From Prolixibacteraceae bacterium (lineage in GTDB: Bacteria; Bacteroidota; Bacteroidia; Bacteroidales; Prolixibacteraceae), in the NCBI GenBank assembly GCA_019459485.1, contig JAIBEZ010000085.1, positions 1 to 64,000 of the forward strand: a DNA stretch of 64,000 nt, read 5' to 3'. The notes beneath the pieces were generated by a model. It was not told the DNA's origin. It did no database searches and saw only the letters and a list, made by a program, of their open reading frames with translations. A program made the position numbers and the translations under genes. Positions 1 to 10,600 of the stretch are shown here, one piece after another (position 1 is the stretch's first letter; each line of letters starts with the position of its first letter).

Positions 1-42
1 GGAGACAGAACGGGTGGATATTAACAAATAAGTAGATGTATA

Positions 43-1809
43 ATGAAGATATTTTCGATCGATAAGCTGCTTTCACTGATATTTGGGGTAATCGTGTTCC
101 TGTTTTTTGCTTTTATCTACCCCTTCCATTTGAACTATCAGGAGCAGTATCAAATGTTCCTGTTCACTGCCGACTACTTTTTTCAGCTGATGGAAAAACC
201 GGGTGGGTTTAGCGATTATATGGGGAATTTCTTCACCCAGTTTTTCTTTTATTCCTGGGTGGGGGCCATTGTCATTGCATCCATGCTGACGCTCCTGCAG
301 CGGGCGGTTTGGTCTGTTTCGCGCCGGTTGGGTGCGAATCCGTTGTTCGTACCTATCACGTTTATTCCGTCATTGCTCTATTGGGGACTGCTCTGCGACG
401 AGAATTACCTGCTTGGAGGTGTTGCGGCCATCCTGCTTGTGGCCGCCTGGATTCGTGCCTATACCCTATTCGATTCCATTCCGCTTCGAATTTCATTTTT
501 ACTGATTTCAATTCCGGTGCTGTATTGGCTTGCCGGAGGCGCTTTTTTGCTGCTTCCGCTGTTTGCAATTTCGAGCGAAATAACCGCACGGAAAATAAAA
601 AACCTGCATCTGGCCTTACTGGCTTTTGCCTGTATCCTGCTCTCCCTGACTTTTCCGATTCTAAGCAAAACATATTTCCTTCAATATCCGATGCAGCAGG
701 TTTGGGTCGGAACCAATTATTACCGCTTCCCCGTAAATATTCCTTTGGCTGTTGGTGCAATCGGGCTCCTGATTGTTTTCATTCCCTTTGCACTTCGTTT
801 TCTGTCAGCTCGTGTTCAGACAAAAAGAACCACATTCATTCTCAGTATTCAACTGTTTTTGCTGATTGTTGGAGGATCGGTATTTATCAGCCAGTCGGTT
901 GATATGGAAAAGGAAGAAGTGATGGCATACGATTTTAACATCCGGATGCGAAAATGGGACCGGGTAATTAAGCTTGCCGATCAGAAATCACCTTCGGGAC
1001 CGCTTTCGGTAACCTGTTTAAATCTGGCACTGGCAAAGCAGGGACTGCTTTCCGACCGGATGCTTCATTATTACCAGAATGGTGTGGCTGGCCTGCTCCC
1101 CGATTTTACCCGCGATTTTACCATACCCATGATTGCAGGCGAGGTTTATTATCATCTGGGATTTGTAAATACGGCGCAACGCTATGCTTTTGAAGCCATG
1201 GAGGCTTTGCCCGACTACCAGAAAAGTGTTCGCTCGGTGAAACGTTTGGCGGAAACCAACCTGATCAATGGCAATTATGCTGTTGCAGGGAAATATTTAC
1301 ACCTGCTGCAACAAACGTTTTATTACCGGGGCTGGGCAAAACAAGCCCTTCAAACCATGAAAGACGAAAAACTGATCGAACAGCATTCTGAATGGGGTTG
1401 GTTGCGTCAATGCCGCACAAAGGAAGATTTTCTTTTTAGTGAAGCTGAGAAAGATATGATGCTTGGACTTTTATTCATGCAAAACAAAACAAACCGGATG
1501 GCTTATGAATATCTGATGGCTTACACATTGCTGTCGAAAGACCTGGAGCATTTCCGGCAATATTTACCCTTGGGCGAATCGTTAAATTACAAGTCCATCC
1601 CTGTCAGTTATCAGGAAGCCTTGATCTATATTTGGGGTATGTCCAATACCGACCCAACACAGGAAATTCCATACCCGCTAAACCCTGCGATCAAACAGCG
1701 CTTTCAGGCTTTCCGAGCAATATCCGGACGGGCGTCAGATCCGGAACCCAGTCTGCGTGCTGAGTTCTCTGATTCTTACTGGTACTATCATCAATTCAGA
1801 AATAATTAA
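43..1809 (+). CDS. DUF6057-like multi-pass membrane protein with C-terminal TPR-like region
   Basis: 588-aa ORF; many hydrophobic segments in the first ~290 aa, then a soluble helical repeat-like half. Family name from recall only. Confidence 0.6.
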   Translation: MKIFSIDKLLSLIFGVIVFLFFAFIYPFHLNYQEQYQMFLFTADYFFQLMEKPGGFSDYMGNFFTQFFFYSWVGAIVIASMLTLLQRAVWSVSRRLGANPLFVPITFIPSLLYWGLLCDENYLLGGVAAILLVAAWIRAYTLFDSIPLRISFLLISIPVLYWLAGGAFLLLPLFAISSEITARKIKNLHLALLAFACILLSLTFPILSKTYFLQYPMQQVWVGTNYYRFPVNIPLAVGAIGLLIVFIPFALRFLSARVQTKRTTFILSIQLFLLIVGGSVFISQSVDMEKEEVMAYDFNIRMRKWDRVIKLADQKSPSGPLSVTCLNLALAKQGLLSDRMLHYYQNGVAGLLPDFTRDFTIPMIAGEVYYHLGFVNTAQRYAFEAMEALPDYQKSVRSVKRLAETNLINGNYAVAGKYLHLLQQTFYYRGWAKQALQTMKDEKLIEQHSEWGWLRQCRTKEDFLFSEAEKDMMLGLLFMQNKTNRMAYEYLMAYTLLSKDLEHFRQYLPLGESLNYKSIPVSYQEALIYIWGMSNTDPTQEIPYPLNPAIKQRFQAFRAISGRASDPEPSLRAEFSDSYWYYHQFRNN

Positions 1810-1815
1810 AAAACA

Positions 1816-3282
1816 ATGAATAGAATCTTAATCATACTATTCCTCTTCGCGACACTCACGGCCTGCAACGAACGGGTGGTGCCTTCAGAAATACGGAATG
1901 AAAAACCAGATATTTTTCCTGATTATACAGAAGTGACCATTCCTGAGAACATTGCTCCGCTGAATTTTAAAGCAAACGACGAATATTCAGCCATTGATGC
2001 TGTCATTGAAGGACGAAACAAAGAAGTGATCCACGTTCAGGATAAAAAATACATTTCCATTCCGATCGGCAAATGGGCGCAAATGCTCAGCAGCTCCAAA
2101 GGTGACAGCCTTCGGATAACGGTTTCGATTGAGCAGCAAGGCAAATGGATACAGTTTGCCCCCTTTTCAGTGCATGTGAGCGAAACTCCTATCGACTACG
2201 GTTTGGTTTACCGCCTGATTGCTCCCGGCTACGAAGTTTACAGCAAAATGGGCATTTATCAGCGAAACCTTTCTAATTTCGACCAGTCGCCGATTATAGA
2301 AAACACGCTCATTCCCGGAAGTTGCGTCAACTGTCATTCATTCAGGCAGTCCGATCCAAGGGAAATGAGCCTTCACATCAGGGGCAAACTGGGCGGAACG
2401 GTTTTAATGACCGGCGGCAAGATAAACCTGTTGAATACCAAAACCGAAAAAACAATTTCAAACTTTGTTTATCCCTACTGGCATCCTTCGGGAAACTACA
2501 TCGCATACTCGGTCAACAATACAAACCAGGGATTTCATGCAACCAAAGAAAAAAGGGTTGAGGTGGTGGATGGCGCCTCCGATGTGGTTGTTTATGATAT
2601 TAAAAACAACCGGGCCATCAGCAATGAGCTTTTGATGCAGGACAATATGTTCGAAACATTCCCTTCTTTTTCACCTGATGGAAAAACGCTTTACTTTTGC
2701 AGTTCCGCCTCCCGAAAAATGCCGGAGGAATACAACCAGGTCAGATACAACCTTTGCAGCATTTCTTTTAATCCTGAAAATGGAACTTTTGGCGACCGGA
2801 TTGATACACTTTTTCATGCAGCTGCACTGAATAAAAGTGTCACTTTTCCGCGTCCTTCTCCTGATGGCCGGTTCATCATGTTTACGCTCATCGATTACGG
2901 GAATTTTTCCATCTGGCACAAGGAAGCCGATTTGTATTTATTTGATGTTCAAACCGGAAACAGCCGTCCGATGGTTGAAGTGAACAGCCAGGATACCGAA
3001 AGTTATCATTCGTGGGCAACCAATTCGCGCTGGTTTGTATTTAGCAGCCGCCGCATCGACGGCCTTTATACCCGTCCTTTCATGGCTTACATCGGCGAAA
3101 ACGGAATCGCCCGAAAACCCTTTCTGTTGCCGCAGGAAAATCCGGATTTTTACCTTAACATGATGCAATCGTTCAACATTCCTGAATTTATAACCGGGAA
3201 AGTGGAGATCGATCCGAATGACATTGAGAAAATCGTTTTGGAAAACAATGGCAAACAGGTTGAAAACCTGAATTTGCAATAA
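1816..3282 (+). CDS. PD40/TolB-like beta-propeller lipoprotein with a c-type heme motif (CVNCH)
   Basis: 488 aa; lipobox-like LTAC near the N-terminus; GSCVNCHSF (CxxCH); repeated propeller motifs such as FPSFSPDGKTLYFCS and FPRPSPDGRFIMFT. Confidence 0.7.
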   Translation: MNRILIILFLFATLTACNERVVPSEIRNEKPDIFPDYTEVTIPENIAPLNFKANDEYSAIDAVIEGRNKEVIHVQDKKYISIPIGKWAQMLSSSKGDSLRITVSIEQQGKWIQFAPFSVHVSETPIDYGLVYRLIAPGYEVYSKMGIYQRNLSNFDQSPIIENTLIPGSCVNCHSFRQSDPREMSLHIRGKLGGTVLMTGGKINLLNTKTEKTISNFVYPYWHPSGNYIAYSVNNTNQGFHATKEKRVEVVDGASDVVVYDIKNNRAISNELLMQDNMFETFPSFSPDGKTLYFCSSASRKMPEEYNQVRYNLCSISFNPENGTFGDRIDTLFHAAALNKSVTFPRPSPDGRFIMFTLIDYGNFSIWHKEADLYLFDVQTGNSRPMVEVNSQDTESYHSWATNSRWFVFSSRRIDGLYTRPFMAYIGENGIARKPFLLPQENPDFYLNMMQSFNIPEFITGKVEIDPNDIEKIVLENNGKQVENLNLQ

Positions 3283-3325
3283 GTTAACTTGAAAAATACC
3301 GGTAGGTTTGAAAAAATTATTTGAA

Positions 3326-4534
3326 ATGGGAGCAGCGGAAGTTAAAGAGAGACAAGCAATTGTGATTAAACCTCAATATCGTATTTTCACACCCGGTTGT
3401 GGGGAAAGTTTTGACGCGCAGTGGACGTGCTGTTTTGCCAGTTTCCAACAGTTTTTATCCGGACATACCAACCAAAAAGCATTTATTGTACGCGTGTTTG
3501 TCTCTGCTGAAAATGCGCCTGAATTTCTTCAGCGCTCAGCTCAAATTAAACAATCATTCTCCGGAACCGGAATTCCCGTAAGCATCCTGTCCGAATCGCC
3601 TGAAAAGCCCAGCAAGGTTATGATTGAAGCCGGATTTGCCGACGCTTCCTGCGTACAGGTGGAATATGGTCAGGTTGAATTCGTTCACTACTGCAAACTC
3701 TCCGGTTCAGGCCATTCTGAATTTTGGTTTGCAGGTATTGAAGGCAGTGCAATCGAAAATACAATTTCGGAATCTGCCGAAAGCGCTTTCAGACAAATGC
3801 TGGCCGCCTTTCATCATTTGGGATTAAGTTTTGATCAGATCGTAAGGCAATGGAATTATGTGGAACAAATCTTCGGATTTGAAGAAACAGAACTTCAGCT
3901 GCGGCAAAATTACCAACTCTTTAACGAAGTTCGGGGCGATTATTATTACAGGTACCTCACTGCACCTGATTTTCCGGCAGCAACCGGAATTGGAGTGGCA
4001 CATCATGGGGTAAGCATTGAATGCTTGGCAGTTACCGGCGATGAGAACCTGAAAATTATTTCCCTCAGCAATCCGGACCAACTGGATTCCTACGAATACG
4101 GACAAGCTGTATTAAAAGGTGAACCACAGAAACACCAGACCAACAATCAGCCTCCGCAGTTTGAGCGGGCAAAACTGATGATCAGCGAAAATCAGTCCCG
4201 GGTTTTTATCTCCGGAACGGCTTCCATTGCCGGTCAGGAAACCATTGGTTTGAACGATGTTGAAAAACAAACCCGAATTACGATTGAGCATATTGAGCTA
4301 CTCACCGGTCGAAAAAACCTGAAATTGCATTACCCTGAACTCACCATCGTTCCCGATCAATATGCCTATGTGCGCATTTATGTGAGAAATGAAGCAGATA
4401 TTCCAGCCGTAAAAACAATTTGTCTGGATCATTTTGGAGAAGTACCCATGAGTTTTGTTCGGGCCGACATTTGCCGCGAAGATCTGCTGGTAGAAATTGA
4501 AGCTGAGAAGATTGGTTACGACAAAAGTGTTTGA
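3326..4534 (+). CDS. Rid/chorismatase (FkbO/Hyg5)-like protein
   Basis: ORF track begins at a TTG at 3308; in-frame ATG at 3326. Motifs WNYVEQIFGFE...YQLFNEVRGDYYYR and FPAATGIGV resemble FkbO/Hyg5 chorismatases; Rid-like C-terminal segment. Confidence 0.5.
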   Translation: MGAAEVKERQAIVIKPQYRIFTPGCGESFDAQWTCCFASFQQFLSGHTNQKAFIVRVFVSAENAPEFLQRSAQIKQSFSGTGIPVSILSESPEKPSKVMIEAGFADASCVQVEYGQVEFVHYCKLSGSGHSEFWFAGIEGSAIENTISESAESAFRQMLAAFHHLGLSFDQIVRQWNYVEQIFGFEETELQLRQNYQLFNEVRGDYYYRYLTAPDFPAATGIGVAHHGVSIECLAVTGDENLKIISLSNPDQLDSYEYGQAVLKGEPQKHQTNNQPPQFERAKLMISENQSRVFISGTASIAGQETIGLNDVEKQTRITIEHIELLTGRKNLKLHYPELTIVPDQYAYVRIYVRNEADIPAVKTICLDHFGEVPMSFVRADICREDLLVEIEAEKIGYDKSV

Positions 4535-4573
4535 AAAACTATTTAGCTTATCAGATTGTTTGAAAATATAAAA

Positions 4574-5587
4574 ATGCAAACAATGGAAAACTTAAACTTC
4601 ACGCGCCGGAAATTTATCAAAGGAACAGGTTTATTGCTAGCTGGAACGGGATTGTTGCCATCGTGCAATATTTTCCGGATGTCCGGATCAAGTTCGGCAT
4701 ACGATGCCAAAGGTTTGCCAACAGCAATGCTCGGCAAAACAGGTGTGCGTATTCCACGCATTGCCATCGGTCTTGGCAGTCGCTTTTGTACCATCGAAAG
4801 TGCCGAAGAAGCATTCAATCTCCTGAATTATGCTTTGGACAACGGACTGTATTACTGGGACACTGCCTGGGCTTACGACAACAAAAAGCTGGGCTTTACC
4901 AGTGAAGAACGATTGGGTGAAGTGCTCAAAACCCGACGCAACGAAATCTTCATTTCCACAAAAGTAACCAGTCGCGACCCGGATGAAGCCATGCGACAAA
5001 TAGAGGCCAGCCTGAAACGTCTGCAAACCGACCATGTGGATATGCTTAAAATTCATGATATACAATCAGCCGACATGGCCAACCTTAGCAAAAAAGGCAG
5101 TCTGATTGATGTTATCAGTAGATTAAAAGAACAGGGAGTCACCCGTTTTATCGGATATTCCGGTCATACCGAAGCAGAAGCAATGAAATTTATGGCCGAA
5201 AAAGGCATTTTCGATAGTATGCTAATGGCCATGAACCATTACAACAAAGCAACCAATCCACAAGACAGACAGGAATTGGCAATACCTGCAGCAAAAACCA
5301 ACGGTATGGGTGTAATGCTGATGAAAGTAATCCGTCCGCGGGAAACCATCAAAGAACTTGACCCTAAAGATTTGGTCCGCTATGCCTTGTCGCTGAAAGG
5401 CTCCGATGGCATTGTGCTTGGAATGGACAGCCTGGAGGTGGTCAAATCGAATCTTGAAATACTTCGCAATTTCAAGCCTATGGAAGAATCCAAAATGAAG
5501 GAAATAGCCATGCAACTCACTCCATTTTACAACCACGAAAACCTTCCCTGGATGAAGTCCGGTTATTGCGACGGAAACTGGGCGTAA
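4574..5587 (+). CDS. Tat-exported aldo/keto reductase
   Basis: Twin-arginine signal RRKFIKGTGLLLAGTGLLPSC; AKR motifs WDTAWAYDN, ISTKV, DMLKIHD. In-frame ATG at 4574. Confidence 0.85.
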   Translation: MQTMENLNFTRRKFIKGTGLLLAGTGLLPSCNIFRMSGSSSAYDAKGLPTAMLGKTGVRIPRIAIGLGSRFCTIESAEEAFNLLNYALDNGLYYWDTAWAYDNKKLGFTSEERLGEVLKTRRNEIFISTKVTSRDPDEAMRQIEASLKRLQTDHVDMLKIHDIQSADMANLSKKGSLIDVISRLKEQGVTRFIGYSGHTEAEAMKFMAEKGIFDSMLMAMNHYNKATNPQDRQELAIPAAKTNGMGVMLMKVIRPRETIKELDPKDLVRYALSLKGSDGIVLGMDSLEVVKSNLEILRNFKPMEESKMKEIAMQLTPFYNHENLPWMKSGYCDGNWA

Positions 5588-5695
5588 GCAATTCACTTCA
5601 GCTTCATTTTAAGTTAAGTGGGCGACAATAGAAACGAAAGAAAATATCAAAATTAAATTACCTTTATTTGTTCTTTCAATTTATTGAACCCTATA

Positions 5696-6274
5696 ATGCA
5701 GTATAAAGAGGATAAAGAATATGTTGAATACTTAAAAAGGGATGATTTTTTCGCCTTTGATGCTTTGTTTCATAAATATTCCGAAAGTCTTTATGCTTTT
5801 GCGTTGAGCATTGCACGCGAAACTTTTGCAGCAGAAGAAATCACCCAGCTTGTTTTCCTGAAAGTATGGGAAAAAAGGGCTCAAATCAACGAACACCTCT
5901 CCTTTAAATCTTTTTTATTTTCTGTAACCTACAACGAAACTATTTCATGGATTCGGAAGGAAAGATCACAAAAAAGGCGAATTGGTGAATTTCTGCATTC
6001 AACTTCCTTTTCAAGTAATGAAACTGAATATTCAATTGAATTTCGAAATATTGAAGTATTGGCCAATCAATTGATCGCAGAATTACCGGAAAAACGCAAA
6101 GAAATTTTCATACTAAGCCGCGAACAGGGATTTTCGAACAAAGAAATCGCCGAAAGATTAGGAATTTCGGTCAAAACCGTTGAAAATCAAATGACTTCAG
6201 CCTTGAAATTTCTCCGTGAAAAACTGGGCAAAAACGACATACTTGGATTATTATTCTACTTTTTAATGCTGTAA
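5696..6274 (+). CDS. ECF RNA polymerase sigma-70 factor (FecI-like)
   Basis: Sigma-70 region 2 (FDALFHKYSESLYAFALSI...AEEITQLVFLKVWEKR) and region 4 (EIFILSREQGFSNKEIAERLGISVKTVENQ). ORF track starts at TTG 5684; ATG at 5696. Confidence 0.9.
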   Translation: MQYKEDKEYVEYLKRDDFFAFDALFHKYSESLYAFALSIARETFAAEEITQLVFLKVWEKRAQINEHLSFKSFLFSVTYNETISWIRKERSQKRRIGEFLHSTSFSSNETEYSIEFRNIEVLANQLIAELPEKRKEIFILSREQGFSNKEIAERLGISVKTVENQMTSALKFLREKLGKNDILGLLFYFLML

Positions 6275-6529
6275 CGGCATTCTGGATTCCCGAATTTCAT
6301 TTCGTATAAAAATTATTTCAACCTTCTCGATAGGGGCTAATTGTATTTGAATTCGTAGTATAGTAAAAAGCAAGAAATAGCTCTTTATGAAACGAACATG
6401 CCGCTGAATTGATTTCAATGGAGGCGGCGCAAAAAGGAATGAAAATTAATGTTCGAAGTGGATGCTCTCTGGCATGTGAGTTCCATCCTAACGCTCAAAT
6501 AATCAACAAATTAATATCGATATTTTCGG

Positions 6530-7570
6530 ATGAATTACTCGGAACTACTAAAAAAGTACCTTGAAGGAAAAACCAGTGAAGCCGAATCGGAGATGGTTCG
6601 TATCTGGTTAAAAGATAAAGCAAACAATGTTGAATCAAGGAAAATACTTGGCGAAATATGGACAAACTCAAGCATCCATTTAACCGGAACAAAACCCGAT
6701 TTTGATAAATTGCTTCATCAGGTACATCACCGGATCAACAGCGAAAATAGCCATTTACAGGTACAAAAGCCAAATCCACGCTCCGGAGTTTCCCGCGTTT
6801 ACACTGTTTTTTCCAGAATTGCAGCCATACTAATTCTACCAATACTGTTACTTTCACTTTATCTTTATTACAATCCCATACAAATTGGAAATGAACTGGC
6901 TATCGTTTCTTTGCGCGAAATCTACACAAAACCCGGAACGCGCATAAAAATTGAATTGCCTGACGGAACGCTGGTTTGGTTAAATGACGGAACTACCATT
7001 CGTTATCCGGAGAAGTTTACCGGTACAAACCGGGAAGTTTATATGGATGGAGAAGCTTATTTTGAAGTGAAATCTGATTTGCAAAACCCTTTTATAGTTA
7101 ACAATCCGATGATGACTACCGTTGTAACCGGTACTCATTTTAACCTGAATGCTTATGTGGCCGACAAGTACTTTGAAGCAACCCTGCTTCAGGGAAAAGT
7201 TAACCTGAAAAGAAACCATCAAACAGTTGAATTAGAACCCGGAGACCAGGTTCAGTTTGATACGCAATACGAAAAGATAGTTCACAAAAATATTGCAACT
7301 GAAAATGCCACCGCATGGATAGACGGAAAATTGATCTTTACAGACGAAAAATTGGGAATCGCAATAAAAAAACTCGGGCGTTGGTACAATGTTGAAATAA
7401 TTTTAACAGATCCGGCGCTTAACGACTACCTGTTAACAGGAACTTTCAGGGATGAAAAGTTAGATCAAACGCTGAGGATGATCTCACTGGCTCTGCCTGT
7501 AAATTTTGAATTTAAGAAAGAAAACAACCCATCAAAAATACAACGCACGATATTTATGAAGAAGAAATAA
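6530..7570 (+). CDS. FecR-family anti-sigma factor
   Basis: Single TM and FecR domain (YTKPGTRIKIELPDGTLVWLNDGTTIRYPEKFTGTNREVYMDGEAYFEV); follows the sigma gene. Confidence 0.92.
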   Translation: MNYSELLKKYLEGKTSEAESEMVRIWLKDKANNVESRKILGEIWTNSSIHLTGTKPDFDKLLHQVHHRINSENSHLQVQKPNPRSGVSRVYTVFSRIAAILILPILLLSLYLYYNPIQIGNELAIVSLREIYTKPGTRIKIELPDGTLVWLNDGTTIRYPEKFTGTNREVYMDGEAYFEVKSDLQNPFIVNNPMMTTVVTGTHFNLNAYVADKYFEATLLQGKVNLKRNHQTVELEPGDQVQFDTQYEKIVHKNIATENATAWIDGKLIFTDEKLGIAIKKLGRWYNVEIILTDPALNDYLLTGTFRDEKLDQTLRMISLALPVNFEFKKENNPSKIQRTIFMKKK

Positions 7571-7643
7571 AAAAAGGCCACCAGGAATTTCGCAGGTTCA
7601 CTGGCGGCCCATATTTAATATTAATACTTAACGCTTTAAAACT

Positions 7644-10600
7644 ATGGAAAAAAAGTTAAAAATGATCATTCCGTGGAGGTTTTCCCCAGGAATGAAAAAA
7701 ACCTTGTTGTACATGAAACTAACTACTGTAATTCTGTTGACGGTGGTCCTGCAAAGTTTAGCAGGAACTTCCTATTCGCAAACGACAACTTTGTCGATTA
7801 GTTTGAAAAATGCATCTGTTCAAACAGTAATGCAACAAATTGAAGACCAGTCGGATTTCTATTTTCTGTACAGCAGAACCGTCATTGATGTTGATCGGAC
7901 TGTTGACATACAAGTAAAGAACGCAAAAATTACGGATGTTCTGAATGCACTCTTCAAAGACACCGATGTCGCCTCTAAAGTTGACGGACGGCAAATCGTA
8001 TTGTCAAAGAAGTCGGATGCATCGGTTTCAGTAAATCAACAACAAAAATCTGTTTCCGGTAAAGTTACTGATTCTGCGGGTGAGTCGTTTCCGGGAGTTT
8101 CTGTTGTTTTGAAAGGAACAACCAACGGAACCATCACGGATATCAATGGAAGTTATTCACTTGCAAATGTTCCTGATAATTCAACTTTACAGTTCTCATT
8201 TGTAGGGATGAAGATGCAGGAGATTGGGGTTGGAAATAAGACAACGATTAATGTTACGCTTGAGGAAGAAACCATTGGAATTGAAGAAGTGGTGGCTATT
8301 GGGTATGGTGTTCAACGGAGAGAAGCTGTGACAGGTTCTGTTGCGTCAATAACCGGAGAATCCTTGCGCGACATCCCATCGTCTAATTTCTCACAAGCCC
8401 TGCAAGGACGATTGCCTGGTGTGGAGTTCTCGCAAACCTCAACCCGCCCTGGTTCGACCATGCAAATCCGTATTCGCGGTACGCGTTCGCTGACTGCCAG
8501 CAACGATCCGCTGGTAGTGCTCGACGGTATCCCCTTTAGCGGGTCTATCAGCGAAATTAACAACAATGACATCAAGAGTATGGATATCCTGAAGGATGCT
8601 TCGGCAACTGCCATATACGGTTCACGTGGAGCCAACGGTGTCATTATTATTACTACCAACAAAGGGCAAAAAGGACAAAAGGCAAAAATAACATACAATG
8701 GACGGCAAAGTGAAAACCAGATTTTTGCTAAATTTCCTATGATGAACGGGCCGGAATTTGTTGCTCTGCGTGCAGCAAGAGGTCAATTCTCAAACGCGCT
8801 GGATGAATCCGACGATGTAAATACCGACTGGCAGGACCTATTTTTCAGAAACGGTTATCAGGCCAGCCACGACATTGGTCTTTCGGGTGGCACTGCCACT
8901 GGCAACTACAGCTTCAGCGTTGGCTACCTTCAGGATCAGGGAGTAATACCAACGAACAAATTCACCCGCTATACTATGCGCAGTTCGGTTGATCAGGAAG
9001 TAGGTAAATTATTCCGTTTCGGCTTCAATTCAAACAATAACTATAACTTCACCGAAGGTAACCAGATAGGATTGTACGGTATTTTGAGCATGTCGCCTAT
9101 TGCCAACCCTTATAAAGAAGACGGTACGTTAAAAAGAACTATAAAGATGCCGTTGGATGAGCAGTTTACCATTACGAGAGATGTTGTTGAAGGATTAGAA
9201 GATGAATGGTTAAGCAATAACAGGGGATTTGCAACCTACAACTCCATATATGGAGAAGCAAAAATCCCGGGTATTGAAGGCTTGAAGTATCGTGCCACAT
9301 TCGGTCTGGATTTTATGCAGTCGAACGACGGTGAATACACCGCTGAAGGTGTAAACAGTAGCAATCCAGCTACGGAATCGACTGCTGTTATACGCAATTC
9401 GCACAGGTATCACTGGAACATTCAAAACCTCCTTTCCTTCGATCGGATTTTTGCCGATAAACATCGGGTGAATGCAGTTGCGCTTTACGAAGCCGACCAA
9501 AGCACTTTCTTTAACTCGGGCACAAATGCAAAAGGTATTCCTTCAAAGGATTTACAATATTACAGTCTGAGCCAGTCTCTTGGTGAAGTTACTGCCACCA
9601 ATCTCGATGACGGCGGCTATGTCCAATCCGGCTTAATTTCGTATATGGGACGCGTAATGTACGAATTCGACGACAAGTATATGCTTAGTGCAACTATCCG
9701 TACTGATGCCTCCTCAAGACTGGCAGAAGGATATAAATGGCATACCTATCCAGCTGTATCAGCCGGATGGAATATAAAGAACGAGTCTTTTATGCAAGGT
9801 GTCACTTTGATTGACAGATTGAAAATCCGCGCAGGTTACGGGCAAACTTCCAACCAGGCTGTTGGCGCTTACAAAACCTTTGGTCGTTTAAGTTCCAGAA
9901 ATTATAACTTTGGAGATGCTACTTATGCCACCGGGTACTATGTGACCGAACTGCCAAACCAAGCATTAGGATGGGAATACTCTGAAACATTTAACTATGG
10001 TTTGGACTTCGCTTTACTGAAAAACCGACTTTCAGGTACTATTGAATATTATATTACAAATACCAAAGATCTCCTGTTGAACCTTGGTTTGCCCCGTACA
10101 TCCGGAGTAAGCAGCTACACAGCTAATATCGGGGAAACTCAAAACAAAGGGTTGGAGTTTTCGCTCAACGGTGTTATTCTTGACGATGTAAACGGATGGA
10201 CATGGGACGCCGGAATTAACCTGTATTCAAACAAAAACGAGCTGGTCGCACTTGCATCCGGACAGACAAGAGACGAAGGCAACGCCTGGTTCGTTGGATA
10301 TAGCATCAATTCGATTTATGACTATGAAAGAGTAGGCTTGTGGCAACAAGAAGATCCTCATCTGAGTATTCTGGAACCGGGTGGTAATGTAGGTATGATC
10401 AAGGTAAAATATACTGGAGAATTTAACGCCGATGGCACACCTAAAAGACAAATCGGACCCGATGACAGGCAAATTCTGGAAGTCGATCCCGATTTTATGG
10501 GAGGGTTCAACACCCGCGTGGCTTATAAAGGATTTGATCTGAGCCTTATCGGAAGCTTCCAAAGCGGCGGTATCCTTGTCAGCACACTTAACGGTCCGAG

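Noticed and set aside
1-24. Possible C-terminal tail of an upstream CDS (GDRTGGY*)
   Set aside because: Only seven codons are visible; too short to support.
309-902. 197-aa plus-strand ORF and antisense ORF 362..760 inside the first gene
   Set aside because: Out-of-frame shadows of the 43-1809 membrane protein; no recognisable domains or plausible starts.
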